Assembly (NCBI GenBank): GCA_030149205.1
Contig: JASBSB010000007.1
Span: 1-64,000, forward strand
From: Candidatus Heimdallarchaeota archaeon
GTDB lineage: Archaea; Asgardarchaeota; Heimdallarchaeia; Heimdallarchaeales; Kariarchaeaceae
Length of the DNA stretch: 64,000 nt
Direction of reading: 5' to 3'
Part shown: positions 62,632 through 64,000 of the stretch, piece by piece
Layout of the letters: every line of letters starts with the position of its first letter
Position numbering within the stretch: position 1 is the first letter of the stretch
Notes under the pieces: model-generated
The model's input: the letters and a program-made list of their open reading frames with translations, nothing else
Databases searched by the model: none
What the model was told of the DNA's origin: nothing
Program-made: the position numbers and the translations under genes

Positions 62632-63792
62632 ATGGATGATGATATTGTAATAGTTGGAGGAGGTCAATCAAAGTTTGGGAAGCGAAAGGGGCTCGGTATT
62701 CGAGAGCTTGCCTTTGAAGCTGTCTCAGATTTGATGAATGATTTCAACATGGGAATTGAGGATATAGACGCCTCAGTTATTGGTATAGCTGGAGAGGAAT
62801 TCTCCGGGCAAGGTGCACCGGCAGCTGTTGTGGTTGATGAAATTGGGATGGTGGGGAAGCCAACCATTCGGGTAGAATCAGCTTGTGCCACTGGATCAGC
62901 CGGAATAAAAACAGCCTATGGATGGATTAAGGCAGGTTTTTATGACACCGTGATGGTTGTAGGTGTTGAAAAAATGACTTCAGTAAGTTCTGCAAGAGCG
63001 ACAGAACTTATGGCAAGAGCAGGAGATGTGAGATGGGAATCACCTTATGGTTGCTCATTTCCGGGATATTATGCAATAATGGCATCTGCCCACATGAAGG
63101 AGTACGGAACAACAAAAGAGATGCTTTCAAGCGTTGGAGTTAAGGCCCATCATTATGGTTCATTAAATCCTAAAGCACATATCCAAAAAGAGGTTAGCTT
63201 GGAAGAAGCAGTTAATTCAATTCCAATTGCTTATCCGCTAAATCTTTATGACTGTTCTTTAATTTCAGATGGTGCAGCAGCGGTTGTGCTTACCAAAGCC
63301 AGCCTGGCAAAGAAATATACAGACTCCCCCGTTAGAATAAAAGGTGTGGGATCTGGTTCTGACACAATGGAAATTGCGCACAGAAAATCATTAACAAGCC
63401 TGAGTGGGGCAAAAGAAGCTGCTAGAAGAGCATATAAAATGGCAGGAGTTACTGCGAAAGACATCGATGTAGCTGAGGTGCATGATTGCTTCACGATTGC
63501 AGAAATCATTGCAACGGAGGACCTTGGATTTTTCGAACCAGGACAGGGAGGTCCAGCAGCACTTGATGGGCAAACCTACATTGGAGGCAAAATTCCAATT
63601 AATGTAGATGGTGGACTAAAATCAAAGGGACATCCCCTAGGTGCTACCGGTGTGTCTCAGGCAAATGAGATTAGAAACCAGTTGTTGGGTAAATCTTATA
63701 ACAGACAGGTAGAAGGAGCAAAAATTGGCTTGTCACACAATGTTGGACAATCTGGACAGTTCGTAAATGTCATGATTTATGACAGGGTGTAA
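62632..63792 (+). CDS. Thiolase (archaeal acetoacetyl-CoA thiolase type)
   Basis: The 386-residue protein is a thiolase of the archaeal/SCP2-like type: VESACATGSAGIK with nucleophile C85, AEVHDCFTIAEI, and GHPLGATGVSQ with the catalytic histidine. In archaea this type works with a DUF35 OB-fold protein and HMG-CoA synthase, passing acetoacetyl-CoA directly. The next gene is DUF35, which supports this. It may serve mevalonate synthesis or beta-oxidation with the upstream enoyl-CoA hydratase. Confidence 0.93.
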   Translation: MDDDIVIVGGGQSKFGKRKGLGIRELAFEAVSDLMNDFNMGIEDIDASVIGIAGEEFSGQGAPAAVVVDEIGMVGKPTIRVESACATGSAGIKTAYGWIKAGFYDTVMVVGVEKMTSVSSARATELMARAGDVRWESPYGCSFPGYYAIMASAHMKEYGTTKEMLSSVGVKAHHYGSLNPKAHIQKEVSLEEAVNSIPIAYPLNLYDCSLISDGAAAVVLTKASLAKKYTDSPVRIKGVGSGSDTMEIAHRKSLTSLSGAKEAARRAYKMAGVTAKDIDVAEVHDCFTIAEIIATEDLGFFEPGQGGPAALDGQTYIGGKIPINVDGGLKSKGHPLGATGVSQANEIRNQLLGKSYNRQVEGAKIGLSHNVGQSGQFVNVMIYDRV

Positions 63793-63800
63793 GGAGTGAA

Positions 63801-64000
63801 ATGAAGATGTCATCACAAGAAACTATGAAATTTGGTTATGTAACTTATGAAGAGGTTGTTCCTATTGCCTCAGAATTTGCAAAGTATTTGGAAGAGGGTA
63901 AAATCATGGGAAATCGCTGTAAAAAATGCGATACAAAATTCCTTCCTCCAAGATCTGGTTGTAATAAATGCTTTAGCACTGACATGGAATATTTTGAGGT
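63801..64000 (+). CDS. DUF35 OB-fold protein (cut by window edge)
   Basis: The 66 visible residues show a helix (IASEFAKYLEEGKIMGNRC), then a four-cysteine zinc ribbon (CKKCDTKFLPPR, CNKCFS), the usual beginning of DUF35 acyl-CoA-associated proteins; the OB-fold lies beyond the right edge. The family bridges thiolase and HMG-CoA synthase in archaea. The start is ATG at 63801 or 63807, following AAGGAG directly after the thiolase stop. Confidence 0.88.
   Translation, partial: MKMSSQETMKFGYVTYEEVVPIASEFAKYLEEGKIMGNRCKKCDTKFLPPRSGCNKCFSTDMEYFE

Overview
The window is AT-rich archaeal DNA, and the gene content points to an Asgard archaeon (Promethearchaeota). The decisive evidence is a contiguous ESCRT cluster at 40453-45822. 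It holds a Vps23/TSG101-like UEV protein, Vps28, a Vps22/36-type EAP30 protein, a Vps4 ATPase, Vps25 and two ESCRT-III subunits of different classes. Archaeal character is supported by Taw1 (wyosine synthesis), a Pno1-type KH protein, Nog1, UPF0147, TrmB and GbsR regulators, TATA-type promoters, leaderless starts, a thiolase-DUF35 pair, and tRNA genes with intron-like insertions. I cannot assign the Asgard class from the sequence alone.

Region 1 (1-19.8 kb) is a large CRISPR-Cas locus. Two arrays with related 37-nt repeats point away from each other. Each is headed by a nearly identical 126-nt leader (about 14 mismatches by eye), so the leaders face inward. Between them lies an unusual adaptation module. 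On the minus strand it reads DUF2797 protein, a 946-residue Cas1-like protein with a very large low-complexity insertion and an apparent loss of the catalytic histidine, a Cas2 with a long C-terminal extension, and Cas4. On the plus strand is one ordinary Cas1. To the right of array 2 is a complete type III effector operon: Cas6, Cas10 with GGDD but no HD domain, four Cas7-like RAMPs, a Csx10/Cas5-like protein with three four-cysteine clusters, and a small subunit. It is closest in composition to III-D. No CARF-type ancillary effector is visible in the window.

Region 2 (19.9-26.8 kb) is accessory. It holds a leucine-rich-repeat protein, an unknown gene coupled to a PIN-like protein, a membrane-anchored winged-helix regulator preceded by a twin operator-like repeat, and a DUF4411 PIN toxin with an ImmA/IrrE-type peptidase partner.

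Region 3 (26.9-37.4 kb) has a class V aminotransferase, a methyltransferase coupled to an HgcA-HgcB-like fusion (corrinoid domain, membrane helices, ferredoxin), a longin/roadblock-like protein, a 908-residue TrmB-type protein that is mostly coiled coil, and a GbsR-like regulator divergent from an ABC export system.

Region 4 (37.4-45.8 kb) carries a tRNA-Pro with a 10-nt anticodon-loop insertion, ribosome-assembly genes (Pno1-like, Nog1), a TrmB regulator and the ESCRT cluster.

Region 5 (45.9-64 kb) is mainly housekeeping: a hydrolase, a type IA topoisomerase, YggS and MeaB, an AbrB-PhoU regulator, a stomatin-like slipin, UbiX and ZPR1, Taw1, UPF0147, a tRNA-Ser with an insertion in the T-loop, an SPFH/zinc-ribbon protein divergent from two tandem zinc-ribbon membrane proteins, a full-length bacterial-type PEP carboxylase, and an enoyl-CoA hydratase / thiolase / DUF35 operon that is cut by the right edge.

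All assignments come from reading motifs by eye; no database or structure search was run.
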